Shown here: positions 44,572 to 52,883 of the stretch, piece after piece
Numbering within the stretch: position 1 is the first letter of the stretch
Layout: every line of letters begins with the position of its first letter
Origin: Nitrospira sp.
Lineage (GTDB): Bacteria; Nitrospirota; Nitrospiria; Nitrospirales; Nitrospiraceae
Length of the DNA: 64,000 nt
Assembly (NCBI GenBank): GCA_024998565.1
Contig: JACOEM010000003.1
Span: 62,001-126,000 of the forward strand
Direction: 5' to 3'
Translations under genes and position numbers: made by a program
The notes under the pieces: model-generated
What the model saw: only the letters and a program-made list of their open reading frames with translations
The model's database searches: none
Told to the model about the DNA's origin: nothing

Positions 44572-45508
44572 ACCTCCCTCCCACATTGTTCTCATTCCTG
44601 AAGGCAGCACCTTTCAGCAGGTCGCCGCTCTTCTCAAAAACGAACAGTTGATCCGCAGCCGGTCGGCTTTTTTATTGCTGGGCAAGACGCGGGACATCGA
44701 TCGAAAGATCCGCCCCGGTGAGTATGAGTTGGATGCCAGTATGTCGCCGCAGGACATTCTGACGAAGCTACTGGCCGGTCGGGTGGTGTTGCATCCCGTT
44801 ACGATTCCGGAAGGGTACAGTCTGACACAGATTGCCGAGGTGCTGGCGGCGCAGCAGGTGACGGATACGAAAGAGTTCACGAAGCTGGTGCGCGATCGTA
44901 CGTTTATTTCGACCCTCGGCATCGAGGCCGATTCCCTCGAAGGGTATCTCTTTCCCGAAACCTATTCCTTTGCGAAGGGTACGAAGGCGCGGGAGGTGAT
45001 TAAGGCGATGGTCGATGGTCTCCATCGTGTCTGGGGTACCGAGTTGCAGGAGCAGGCGGCCCGCATGAAAATGTCCCTGCATCAGGTGCTGACCCTCGCC
45101 TCTGTCATCGAAAAGGAAACGGGAGCGAAGGAGGAGCGGGAACTGATCGCGGCGGTGTTTCATAACCGGTTGCGGAAAAAGATCCCGCTGCAGAGCGACC
45201 CGACGGTGATCTACGGGTTACCGGCGTTCGACGGGAACATTCACAAGCGCGATCTCTCCGTCATGAGCCCCTACAATACCTATCGTGTGCAGGGTCTCCC
45301 GCCGGGACCGATCGCCAGCCCCGGGGCCCATTCATTGCGTGCGGCGCTGTTTCCCGCCCAGGCGTCGTATTTGTATTTCGTGTCGCGGAACGACGGGACC
45401 CATCAATTTTCTTCCACGTTGGCCGAGCACAATCAAGCGGTGGAGAAATATCAGAAACAGTACTTCCGCAAACGTGCCAGGGGCAACCTTGTCGCCCACG
45501 GTGCGTGA
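44456..45508 (+). CDS. mltG: Endolytic transglycosylase MltG (YceG-like)
   Basis: A 350-residue inner-membrane lytic transglycosylase that cuts nascent glycan strands and limits their length. It has one N-terminal membrane segment (about 8-26), a LysM-like part (PEGSTFQQVAALL near 45) and a catalytic domain with the Glu in ASVIEKETGAKEE. Further along are SDPTVIYGL, SPYNTY and LPPGPIASPG, all typical. The ATG at 44456 lies inside ruvX, and the reading frames overlap by 116 bases. Confidence 0.93.
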   Translation: MMQKKAIMGLALAAVMFAALAGYLVLRWAQSPVASGPPKPPSHIVLIPEGSTFQQVAALLKNEQLIRSRSAFLLLGKTRDIDRKIRPGEYELDASMSPQDILTKLLAGRVVLHPVTIPEGYSLTQIAEVLAAQQVTDTKEFTKLVRDRTFISTLGIEADSLEGYLFPETYSFAKGTKAREVIKAMVDGLHRVWGTELQEQAARMKMSLHQVLTLASVIEKETGAKEERELIAAVFHNRLRKKIPLQSDPTVIYGLPAFDGNIHKRDLSVMSPYNTYRVQGLPPGPIASPGAHSLRAALFPAQASYLYFVSRNDGTHQFSSTLAEHNQAVEKYQKQYFRKRARGNLVAHGA

Positions 45509-45582
45509 TCGTATTGAGAACCGGTCACGACACGTCCTGTCTAATTTCCTCATCGATCGTAGAATGTGAAAGGGACATTCGT

Positions 45583-46272
45583 ATGAGTGTGAAGTCGTGG
45601 AATGAATCGTTGCCGCGTTACCTGGACCATACGGTGCTGCGTCCGGAGGCTACTAAGGCCGATGTGTTACGCCTCTGCGCGGAAGCCAGGGAGCAGGGGT
45701 TCGTCGTGATTTTTGTGCCTCCCTGTTATGTGGATGAGGCGGTGGCCGCGGTTGCAGGGACCGATGTCCAGGTGGGCATCCCCATCGGGTTTCCGCTCGG
45801 TGGGCATTCGACTCACGCTAAGGTAACGGAGGCCATGGAGGCGGTGGCGCATGGCGCGCGGGTGCTCGATATGGTCATCAACATCAGCCGGTTGAAATCC
45901 GGCGACTACGATCTGGTACGGAACGATATGGCCGCCGTTGTTCAGGCGACGCCCGGTGTGAATCATAAGGTGATTCTGGAAACCTGCCTCCTGACGCGAG
46001 AAGAAAAGATCACTGCCTGCCGGCTGGCCGTCGAGGCCGGGATGGATTATGTGAAGACCTCGACCGGATTCAATCAGGCCGGAGCGACAGTGGAAGACGT
46101 TCGGCTGATGAAAGAAGCCGTGGCCGGACGGGCCAAGGTGAAGGCGTCCGGTGGCATCAGAGATTGGAAGACCACGCGGGAGTTGCTGGAGGCCGGGGCC
46201 GACCGGATCGGCACCAGCGCGAGTTTGAAGATTCTGAATGAATGGCGCGCCTCGCTGGTTGAGGTGCGGTGA
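45583..46272 (+). CDS. deoC: Deoxyribose-phosphate aldolase
   Basis: A 229-residue TIM-barrel aldolase that splits 2-deoxyribose 5-phosphate into glyceraldehyde 3-phosphate and acetaldehyde. The Schiff-base Lys is in YVKTSTGF near 149 and the proton-relay Lys in KASGGIRD near 177; DMVINIS near 88 holds the conserved Asp. GAAAGGGA upstream supports the ATG at 45583; a TAGAAT at 45560-45565 is a possible -10. The open frame back to 45505 is not needed. deoB follows on the same strand. Confidence 0.94.
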   Translation: MSVKSWNESLPRYLDHTVLRPEATKADVLRLCAEAREQGFVVIFVPPCYVDEAVAAVAGTDVQVGIPIGFPLGGHSTHAKVTEAMEAVAHGARVLDMVINISRLKSGDYDLVRNDMAAVVQATPGVNHKVILETCLLTREEKITACRLAVEAGMDYVKTSTGFNQAGATVEDVRLMKEAVAGRAKVKASGGIRDWKTTRELLEAGADRIGTSASLKILNEWRASLVEVR

Positions 46273-46316
46273 ACCGCCATGCGATGTGAAAGCCTTGCTC
46301 GTTCCGGTGGATTTGA

Positions 46317-46329
46317 TATAGTGCGCCCA
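46317..46329 (+). promoter_or_regulatory. Candidate -10 element placing the deoB start at or near the mRNA 5' end
   Basis: TATAGT (46317-46322) with a weak TTGCTC -35 (46295-46300, 16-base spacer) lies six bases before the deoB ATG. If used, the transcript would be leaderless or nearly so. The same spacing of -10 to ATG occurs before the MFS gene at 22867. Confidence 0.4.
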
Positions 46330-47483
46330 TGATGACTCGAATCGTATTGCTGGTGCTCGATGGTTTCGGCATCGGCGCCTTGCCCGATGCCGACCTGTAT
46401 GGCGATGCCGGCTGCAACACCCTGCAGCGGCTGGCCGCCATTTCCAAGGGGCTCGCCCTGCCGAATTTTGAGCAACTCGGTCTCGGGCATCTGGGCCAGT
46501 TTCAAGGTATTCGTCCGATGGTGCAGCCGGAAGGCTGCTACGGGGCTCTCGGGTTTTCGACCAAGGGAAAAAATTCTCTCTCCGGGCATTGGGAAATCGC
46601 CGGATACGTGATCGAAGAAGGCGAGCGCCCCTGTGAAACTTTCACGACCGAGCTGGCGAATGCGCTCGAGGCCGCATTGGGACAGAAGACCCTGGGCAAT
46701 TGCCGTGCGGTCACGCAGGAGCCGATCGCCGAGTTCGGCGGACAGCATCAGAAATCGGGAATGCCCATCGCCTGGATCGATACGGCAGGGACTATTTTTC
46801 TGGCGGCGCACGAGCAGGTGGTGCCGCCTGAAGAACTCTATCGCCTGGCCCGTGAAGCCCGAAAGTTGCTCAAGGGCATGGTGCCGATTGTGCGTGTGGT
46901 CGCCTGCCCCTTCGTCGGGCAATCAGGCAAGTTTACTGCGACGGAGCGGCGGCGTGATTTTGCCGTGGAGCCACCGGGGCTGACGTTACTGGATCACTTG
47001 AGCCGGGCCAGCCAGCTTGTGATCGGGGTAGGAAAGGTCGGCGACCTGTTCAGCGGGCGCGGGGTGACGAGATCGGTGCCGCTGTTCCAGGCGGAAGCCG
47101 TCATGGATGAAGTGGTGGGCATGTTCAGCAAGGTGCCGCGTGGTCTGATTTACGCAAGCCTCCCGGTCATCAATCCCGATCTTCAGACCACAGTGTCTAC
47201 ATTGCAGCAGATCGATCGTCGGCTGCGGGATTTGCAGGAATCCCTCAAGGTCGGAGACGTGTTGATCATCACCGGCGATCACGGCTTCGACTGTGCGAGG
47301 CCGAATCCCGGTCATTCACGCGAATATGTGCCCTGTCTCGTGACCGGTCCGCGTCTCGCGCGCGGTGTGAACCTCGGAACCAGATCGACCGCGGCGGACC
47401 TTGGCCAAACCATCGGTGAAGCGTTGGGCGCGACCAGGCTGCCCTGGGGCGACAGTTTCCTGGATGCATTGCAGTCCCGCTAG
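46329..47483 (+). CDS. deoB: Phosphopentomutase
   Basis: A 384-residue alkaline-phosphatase-superfamily mutase that interconverts (deoxy)ribose 1- and 5-phosphates. Metal-binding segments: VLDGFGIGALPDA (7-19), DTAGTIFLA, and the C-terminal GDHGFD...HSREYVP. The catalytic loop reads KGKNSLSGHWEIAG (about 79-92); many homologues have GKDTxTGHWE or GKDTxSGHWE, so the phosphoacceptor is probably the Ser before GHWE. It lies 56 bases after deoC, so the two act together in deoxynucleoside breakdown. Confidence 0.93.
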   Translation: MMTRIVLLVLDGFGIGALPDADLYGDAGCNTLQRLAAISKGLALPNFEQLGLGHLGQFQGIRPMVQPEGCYGALGFSTKGKNSLSGHWEIAGYVIEEGERPCETFTTELANALEAALGQKTLGNCRAVTQEPIAEFGGQHQKSGMPIAWIDTAGTIFLAAHEQVVPPEELYRLAREARKLLKGMVPIVRVVACPFVGQSGKFTATERRRDFAVEPPGLTLLDHLSRASQLVIGVGKVGDLFSGRGVTRSVPLFQAEAVMDEVVGMFSKVPRGLIYASLPVINPDLQTTVSTLQQIDRRLRDLQESLKVGDVLIITGDHGFDCARPNPGHSREYVPCLVTGPRLARGVNLGTRSTAADLGQTIGEALGATRLPWGDSFLDALQSR

Positions 47484-47528
47484 CGGATGCGTCTTCATCA
47501 GTAGCAGCGACGAGTGAAAGGATTACCT

Positions 47529-47990
47529 GTGTCGATCGATGCGACGTTGAAATCTCTCGAGATCGAATTGCCCGCTCCTCCGAAACCGGTCGCGAGTTAC
47601 GTGCCTGCGGTGCTGGCGGGTGATCTGCTCTTTCTGAGCGGCATGTTGCCGTTTCGTGACGGGCAGGTCGCAATCACGGGCAAGCTGGGGCAGGACGTGA
47701 CGGTTGAGCGCGGGGCCGAAGCGGCCAGGCTGGCGCTGCTGAATGCCTTGGCGGTCGTGAAGCAGGAGCTCGGTTCATTGGATCGTGTGCGGCGTATCGT
47801 GCGTGTCGTGGGGCATGTGGCATCTGCCTCAGGGTTTGTGCAGCAGCCGGCTGTCATCAACGGCGCCTCCGATCTGTTGGTGCAGGTGTTCGGCGAGGCC
47901 GGACGCCATGCTCGCGTGGCGCTGGGTGCGGCAGAGTTGCCCTTGCACGCCGCAATCGAACTCGAATTACTGGTCCAGGTTCGACCATAA
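47529..47990 (+). CDS. RidA family (YjgF/Rid) protein
   Basis: A 153-residue member of the Rid family, whose archetype hydrolyses reactive enamine/imine intermediates. Family elements are GDLLFLSGMLPFRDGQ near 34, VVKQELGSLDRVRRIVRV near 81 and the late GRHARVALGAAELPLHAAIELEL, which contains the characteristic Arg in HARVALG. The GTG at 47529 has an AAAGGA site; a GTG at 47514 is upstream. It belongs to a Rid subgroup other than RidA itself, so the substrate is uncertain. Confidence 0.85.
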   Translation: MSIDATLKSLEIELPAPPKPVASYVPAVLAGDLLFLSGMLPFRDGQVAITGKLGQDVTVERGAEAARLALLNALAVVKQELGSLDRVRRIVRVVGHVASASGFVQQPAVINGASDLLVQVFGEAGRHARVALGAAELPLHAAIELELLVQVRP

Positions 47991-48034
47991 AACACTTTCC
48001 TCCGTTTGTTCCCTTCCCGTCGCGCCCGCTTGCC

Positions 48035-48063
48035 TTGACATCAAAAAAATCCGCTTGTTATAG
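48035..48063 (+). promoter_or_regulatory. Strong sigma70-type promoter
   Basis: TTGACA at 48035-48040 matches the -35 consensus exactly; a 17-base spacer leads to TTATAG at 48058-48063. It drives the IPT-repeat gene at 48234 and leaves a leader of about 165 bases, long enough to hold control elements. Confidence 0.75.
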
Positions 48064-48233
48064 TCCGTGAGCCCCTTCGTTCATTGCCGTACCCCCCATC
48101 CGGCCTCGCTGCCTCAGTTGCGTGGGGTTTCCGTGCCACGTGCGGGGCGTTCGTCTGATGTGTCATCATTTCAGCCTCGCCCGAGCCTGCTGGTCAGGCC
48201 TGCCCCGAGGCTTTCGGTAGGGAGTGTCATCCC

Positions 48234-49907
48234 ATGCAATACATCGCTCGTCTCGTGCTCGGTGTCGCGCTGTTCGTAGGCCCGGTCGTTTCCGGAGAAG
48301 TCCGGGCAGAGGGGCCGGTTCTTCATCCCAATGCTGCCGTGCCGGGATCGACCCTTTCGATCACCGGGAAGGGGTTCGGCCCCTATAAATCGACGAAGTT
48401 TAATCAGGTCACCTTCCAGGGCGTGCCGGCCTTGATCCAACGCTGGGAGGCCGATCTCATCGAAGTGCGCGTGCCCTCGCAGGCGACCAATGGGCCGGTC
48501 GACGTGATCATCGGGAAGAAGCACGTAAAGGCTGGATCGTTTACGCGATTGCAGCCCGCCATTCATTCGTTGTCGCCGGCTGAGGCCGAACCGGGAACGA
48601 TTCTGGAGATCACGGGTGAACATTTCGGCAACACGGCCGGGCCGCGTGATCCAAACACCATTTTCGGCGTGAACAGCGTAGCCGTGGGCGACGTGACCGT
48701 TCGCGTGCGCAAATGGCGTGACGACAAGATCGAAGTGGAGTTGCCGGGCAACGTGCAGTCGGGTGATGTTGTGGTACGTATGGCCTCGTCCGATCCGTTG
48801 CCGGACGGATCCTGTTGCGCGCCGGTCAAGCAAGTCGTGAGCAATTCGATGGCGGTGAAGGTGCTCGCGTCGGTGCGGGTCGATCCCACGAGTGGGCCGG
48901 TCGGGACGAAGGTGGTGTTGTTCGGCAAGGGATTCGGGGCGACGAGAAACCCCGAGGATGGCGTGCTGTTCGGAGGGCATCTGGCGACGGTGTCGCAGTG
49001 GACGGATACGACCGTTGTGGTCCACGTGCCGCTCGATGCCCAAACCGGCCCTGTCGTGATGAAGCGCAATGGGCAGGAACGTGCCATCGGGACGTACACG
49101 GTTCAGACACCTCAGGCGACCGGTCTGACCCCGACTGAGGCGCCCATCGGCACCTTGCTGAAAATCACGGGAGAGAATTTTGGGTTCTATTCCGAAGCCG
49201 GGTCTACGCCATTTAACTATATCGATTTTTCCCTGAGCGAGAACACCGTCGAAATCGGCGGGGTGCAGGCGATCGTGTATCGTTGGGGCCACGACCGCAT
49301 TGATGTCTGGGTACCCTTCAGCGCGAAAAGTGGTCCGGTGGTGGTCAAACGCGCTGCCAATGCTCCCAAGCCGGATGGCACGTGCTGCGCCGATAAGAAG
49401 GTGCTTGAAACGCAGGTCGGCAATTTTACGCTCGTGACGCCGAAGATCGATTCCTACAGTCCGAACACCGGGGGATTGGATGAGGTGGTGACGATCAAGG
49501 GGAGTGGGTTCGGGAAGTTTCTCAAGACGGCCGAACCCAGCAAGGTTATTACGGATAGTGTCTATGCCAGGGTTGCTCCCGAGTTGGGAGAGAACGTCTC
49601 GCGTACCGAAGTGTTATTCAACGGGGTCGGTGCGATCGTGCAGTCGTGGACGGACACGGAAATCAAAGTCAAGATTCCTCATCGCCACTCCTATGGCGTG
49701 GGCAAACTCGGTGAGTTCAATCCGGATCTGACGTCGGGGCCGCTCGTGGTCCGCCGTGGGTCGTGGGATCTCCTGCCGGACGGATCCTGCTGCACGCCGA
49801 AGAAGTGGGTCACGCTCGAAGCCGGTACGTTTACCATCCAACCCACGGGATTGCCGGATGCCAGTTACTGGCGGAATCCTAATCCGGATAACAGCCACTT
49901 TCATTAA
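48234..49907 (+). CDS. Secreted TIG/IPT-repeat protein with repeated Cys-Cys cassettes
   Basis: A 557-residue secreted protein with a signal peptide (about 1-26, ending VRA). It contains about five TIG/IPT beta-sandwich repeats (near 28, 110, 215, 300 and 405), each starting with P..G..GT.L.ITG.GFG. Three carry the insertion PDGSCC or PDGTCC followed by a Lys-containing stretch (near residues 189, 379 and 514). The paired Cys suggest disulphides or metal/haem attachment, though no CxxCH is present. A strong promoter lies at 48035. It overlaps the Ycf48-like gene by one base. Function is unknown; TIG repeats usually build rod-like surface proteins. Confidence 0.8.
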   Translation: MQYIARLVLGVALFVGPVVSGEVRAEGPVLHPNAAVPGSTLSITGKGFGPYKSTKFNQVTFQGVPALIQRWEADLIEVRVPSQATNGPVDVIIGKKHVKAGSFTRLQPAIHSLSPAEAEPGTILEITGEHFGNTAGPRDPNTIFGVNSVAVGDVTVRVRKWRDDKIEVELPGNVQSGDVVVRMASSDPLPDGSCCAPVKQVVSNSMAVKVLASVRVDPTSGPVGTKVVLFGKGFGATRNPEDGVLFGGHLATVSQWTDTTVVVHVPLDAQTGPVVMKRNGQERAIGTYTVQTPQATGLTPTEAPIGTLLKITGENFGFYSEAGSTPFNYIDFSLSENTVEIGGVQAIVYRWGHDRIDVWVPFSAKSGPVVVKRAANAPKPDGTCCADKKVLETQVGNFTLVTPKIDSYSPNTGGLDEVVTIKGSGFGKFLKTAEPSKVITDSVYARVAPELGENVSRTEVLFNGVGAIVQSWTDTEIKVKIPHRHSYGVGKLGEFNPDLTSGPLVVRRGSWDLLPDGSCCTPKKWVTLEAGTFTIQPTGLPDASYWRNPNPDNSHFH

Positions 49908-50890
49908 TGAGGCGTCGTACCTTGCACATTCTGGCCGTTGCATCGTGGTTGTTCATCGCCCTCCTGTGCGCAGGCACAGCCGAGGCGGCTTCCCCGGAAA
50001 TCAGGGCTACTGTGGCCATGCAGAAGAGTGGATCTGAAGCCACGCTGCTGGGCATGTTCTTTCACGATCCTCAACTCGGCTGGGCGGTGGGGTCCGGCGG
50101 AACGATCCTCAAGACGACCGACGGCGGACGCAAGTGGAAAAAGGTATCGAGCGGCACCACGTCGCTGCTGACGGCCGTGTATTTCCAGGATGCGCGTCGT
50201 GGATGGGTCGTGGGCGCCAACGGCACCGTGCGGACCAGCCGGGATGGTGGAGAAACCTGGAGCGTTGTGTTTGTGTCCACGCAGGCCCCGCTCTATGGGA
50301 TCGCGTTCGTGACGCCCCAGAAGGGTTGGTTGGTCGGCGGCAATGGTACGATTCTGCAGACGACCGACGGCGGAGAGAATTGGACGGATCAAGCCAGCGG
50401 CACCAGCGCCGCGCTGCACTCCATCGTGTTGACGAACCAGCAGCACGGAGCCATCGTCGGCGCGTTGGGCACGATTCTCACGACCTCCGACGGCGGTGCG
50501 AGCTGGACGCCCCAGGTCAGCCAGAGTTCGGCCACGTTTTTCGATGTGGCCTTCGCGGATGAGGTGAACGGCTGGGCGGTCGGCAATGCCGGGGCGTTGT
50601 TTCAAACGACCGACGGGGGCACCCATTGGATTGATCGAACCTTACCCTGCGGCCGGACTTGTAACAAGCTGACCGACCTGATTCGGGTCCGTTTTACCGA
50701 TGCCCAACAAGGCTGGATCGTGGGAGAGCATGGTCAGATCCTGCGAACCACCGATGCAGGGTTTAACTGGGTGGAAGAAGCCAGCCCGGTGAAGCGCTCG
50801 CTGATGGCCTTGAGTTTTCCTCACACCACTGTCGGGTGGGCGGCAGGCGAGGGGGGCACCATTATTTCGATCAGTCCCGGACGCCGGTAG
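49907..50890 (+). CDS. Secreted Ycf48-like beta-propeller protein
   Basis: A 327-residue protein with a signal peptide (about 1-27, ending AEA). About seven repeats follow, each with GWAVG..GTILKTTDGG..W, the pattern of Ycf48/HCF136, the photosystem II assembly factor; non-photosynthetic members are uncharacterised. The start overlaps the stop of the IPT-repeat gene by one base, so the two are co-translated and likely work together. A CGRTC element near 247 could form a disulphide. It converges on rsmE with only 25 bases between. Confidence 0.82.
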   Translation: MRRRTLHILAVASWLFIALLCAGTAEAASPEIRATVAMQKSGSEATLLGMFFHDPQLGWAVGSGGTILKTTDGGRKWKKVSSGTTSLLTAVYFQDARRGWVVGANGTVRTSRDGGETWSVVFVSTQAPLYGIAFVTPQKGWLVGGNGTILQTTDGGENWTDQASGTSAALHSIVLTNQQHGAIVGALGTILTTSDGGASWTPQVSQSSATFFDVAFADEVNGWAVGNAGALFQTTDGGTHWIDRTLPCGRTCNKLTDLIRVRFTDAQQGWIVGEHGQILRTTDAGFNWVEEASPVKRSLMALSFPHTTVGWAAGEGGTIISISPGRR

Positions 50891-50915
50891 CGCTAGGCCA
50901 ATCCCCAGCCCGATC

Positions 50916-51653
50916 CTACCCCAATCGGCCCAATCGACTCTGCACAATACTCAGCGCCGTGACTGCCGCGGTGTCCGCACGGAGAATACACTCGCCGAGA
51001 CTCACGGCTTGGCAGCGCTCCGCGAGAGCCAGTGCGATCTCTTCTTCTGCCCATCCCCCTTCGGGTCCGATGATGACGCAAATCTGTTCCGAGGGGAGGC
51101 TCGGCAGCGGCACTCTGGCCAATGCGAGAGCCTCAAGGCGTTCTGCCAGGAGCAACGAACAGGTCGCGTTGTGAGTGGAAAAGAACCGGCGTGACTCCAG
51201 CGGTTCCAATACTTGCGGTGGCTGCCACTGCTCCGATTGTTGCGCCGCTTCGGTGGCGATGCGCTGCCAGCGGGCCACTTGAGCAGCGATCCGGTCGGTC
51301 TGTGGTCGTACGATCCCATGGCGTGAGATCAGGGGAAGGATCGTCCGTACACCCAACTCACTCGCCTTTTGCACCACCCAATCCATATGGTCGCCTTTGA
51401 GCAGGGCCTGTGCGAGCAGCAGGGGTGGGCCGGTCTCGACGGGTCCCTGTCGTTGTTCGAGAATCTCCGCCGTGATCGCCTGCTGGGCCACTTGCATCAC
51501 CCGCACGCGATACCGCCGCCGTCGCTCATCGGTGAACCACAGATCTTCGCCCGGCTTGACGCGCAGGCTGGCTCGCAGATGATGGCAGAGATCACCGGTG
51601 AGGGTGATCTGGGTTTCACGAATATCTGATGAGGAGACGAAGAAAGCCGGCAT
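50916..51653 (-). CDS. rsmE: 16S rRNA (uracil-1498-N3)-methyltransferase RsmE
   Basis: A 245-residue SPOUT methyltransferase that methylates U1498 in the decoding region of 16S rRNA. It has an N-terminal PUA-like domain (about 1-70), then a knot domain with ALLKGDHMDWVVQKASELGV, IGPEGGWAEEEI near 194 and LGECILRADTAAVTALS near 218, where the usual RxETA reads RADTA. It lies 36 bases after dnaJ on the same strand, a common dnaJ-rsmE order. Confidence 0.92.
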   Translation of the reverse strand: MPAFFVSSSDIRETQITLTGDLCHHLRASLRVKPGEDLWFTDERRRRYRVRVMQVAQQAITAEILEQRQGPVETGPPLLLAQALLKGDHMDWVVQKASELGVRTILPLISRHGIVRPQTDRIAAQVARWQRIATEAAQQSEQWQPPQVLEPLESRRFFSTHNATCSLLLAERLEALALARVPLPSLPSEQICVIIGPEGGWAEEEIALALAERCQAVSLGECILRADTAAVTALSIVQSRLGRLG

Positions 51654-51689
51654 GGTGGTCGGCAGATCAGGCGGAGGGCAGTGATCGGT

Positions 51690-52802
51690 CTATTCGAAGA
51701 ATGTTTTCATCTTGTCGAGAAAGCCTTCACCCTCGGTGTCTTTCGTGTAGCCGCTTTCTTTAGCGAATTCCTCGAGCAGCTCTTTTTGCTTTGAATTGAG
51801 CTTCGTCGGAATCTCGACTTTGACGTGGAACAGCTGATCGCCGGTATGGCCCCCTTTGAGATTCGGGAAGCCGAGCCCTTTGAGACGAAGGATCTTGTCC
51901 GGCTGTGTGCCGGCAGGAATTTTCATGAAGGTGTTGCCCTTGAGCGTCGGCACTTCCACGCGGCCGCCCAGAATCGCAGTGACGAGATTCACGGGGAGGT
52001 CGGAGACGATATCTTGACCCTCGCGGCGGAAGTGAGGATGGGGCTTTACCGTGATGGCGACATAGAGATCTCCCTGCGGACCGCCCTGGACGCCATGTTC
52101 ACCCTCGTTCGCAAGTCGCAGGCGCATGCCGGTTTCGATCCCGCCTGGAATCTGGACGGAGAGCATGCGTTCCTTGCGGATACGTTGCCGTCCGCTGCAG
52201 GCCTGGCAGGGTTCGGTGATGATCTGTCCGACCCCTTCGCATTGACCGCAGGGTCGACTGACGCTGAAAAATCCCTGTTGGAAACGGAGTTGGCCCTGTC
52301 CTTTGCAAGCCGGGCACATCTTAATGGCCGTGGCTGAGCGCGCGCCGGTGCCTTTGCAATCGGCGCAGGTTTCCCACCGGGGAATTTTAAGTTTCGCTTC
52401 CTTTCCGAAAACCGACTCCTCGAACGTCACCTCAAGGTTGTATTGCAGGTCGTTGCCGCGCTCGGCGCGGGCGCGCCCGCGAGGCTGGCCGAAGAAGTCC
52501 TCGAAAATATCGTTGAAGATGTCGCCGAATCCGCCCTGTCCACCGAAATCGAATCCCTCCGCCCCCTGCGGTCCACCGGCATGGCCGAAGGCATCGTACC
52601 GCCGCCGTTTTTCCTGGTCGCTGATGACCTCGTAGGCCTCGTTCAGCTCTTTGAATTTTTCTTCCGCGGCTTTTTTCTGTTCGGGGGATGTGTGGAGATC
52701 TGGATGGTGCTGGCGGGCCAGTTTCCGGAATGCCTTCTTGATCTCGTCGTCGGACGCGGTTCGCTCAATGCCGAGAGTTTCGTAGTAGTCGCGCTTAGCC
52801 AC
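51690..52802 (-). CDS. dnaJ: Chaperone DnaJ
   Basis: A 370-residue type I Hsp40 that delivers substrates to DnaK and stimulates its ATPase. It has a J domain with HPD at 33-35, a Gly/Phe-rich linker (about 73-108), and a zinc domain with four CxxC pairs (146/149, 163/166, 185/188, 199/202). The fourth repeat reads CQACSGRQ and lacks the last Gly of CxxCxGxG. The start is GTG at 52802 with no strong ribosome-binding site. A stable hairpin lies between dnaK and dnaJ. Confidence 0.96.
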   Translation of the reverse strand: MAKRDYYETLGIERTASDDEIKKAFRKLARQHHPDLHTSPEQKKAAEEKFKELNEAYEVISDQEKRRRYDAFGHAGGPQGAEGFDFGGQGGFGDIFNDIFEDFFGQPRGRARAERGNDLQYNLEVTFEESVFGKEAKLKIPRWETCADCKGTGARSATAIKMCPACKGQGQLRFQQGFFSVSRPCGQCEGVGQIITEPCQACSGRQRIRKERMLSVQIPGGIETGMRLRLANEGEHGVQGGPQGDLYVAITVKPHPHFRREGQDIVSDLPVNLVTAILGGRVEVPTLKGNTFMKIPAGTQPDKILRLKGLGFPNLKGGHTGDQLFHVKVEIPTKLNSKQKELLEEFAKESGYTKDTEGEGFLDKMKTFFE

Positions 52803-52831
52803 GGAAGATTTTTACCCGGTTAAATGTGCAA

Positions 52832-52868
52832 CACGACCGAGCTTCACGCATGGTGAAACCCGGTCGTG
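52832..52868 (-). terminator. 16-bp hairpin between dnaK and dnaJ
   Basis: Bases 52832-52847 pair with 52853-52868 across a five-base loop, with only two G-T wobbles. It begins 15 bases beyond the dnaK stop and ends before the dnaJ start region. No clean T-tract follows, so it may be an attenuator or mRNA processing/stability element that sets dnaJ expression below dnaK. Confidence 0.65.
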
Positions 52869-52883
52869 CAATCGGTGAGGGGC

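Noticed and set aside
48067-48279. A frame starting with GTG just after the strong promoter at 48035
   Set aside because: Composition is Pro/Ser/Arg-rich with no family signal, and it overlaps the well-supported IPT-repeat gene in another frame.
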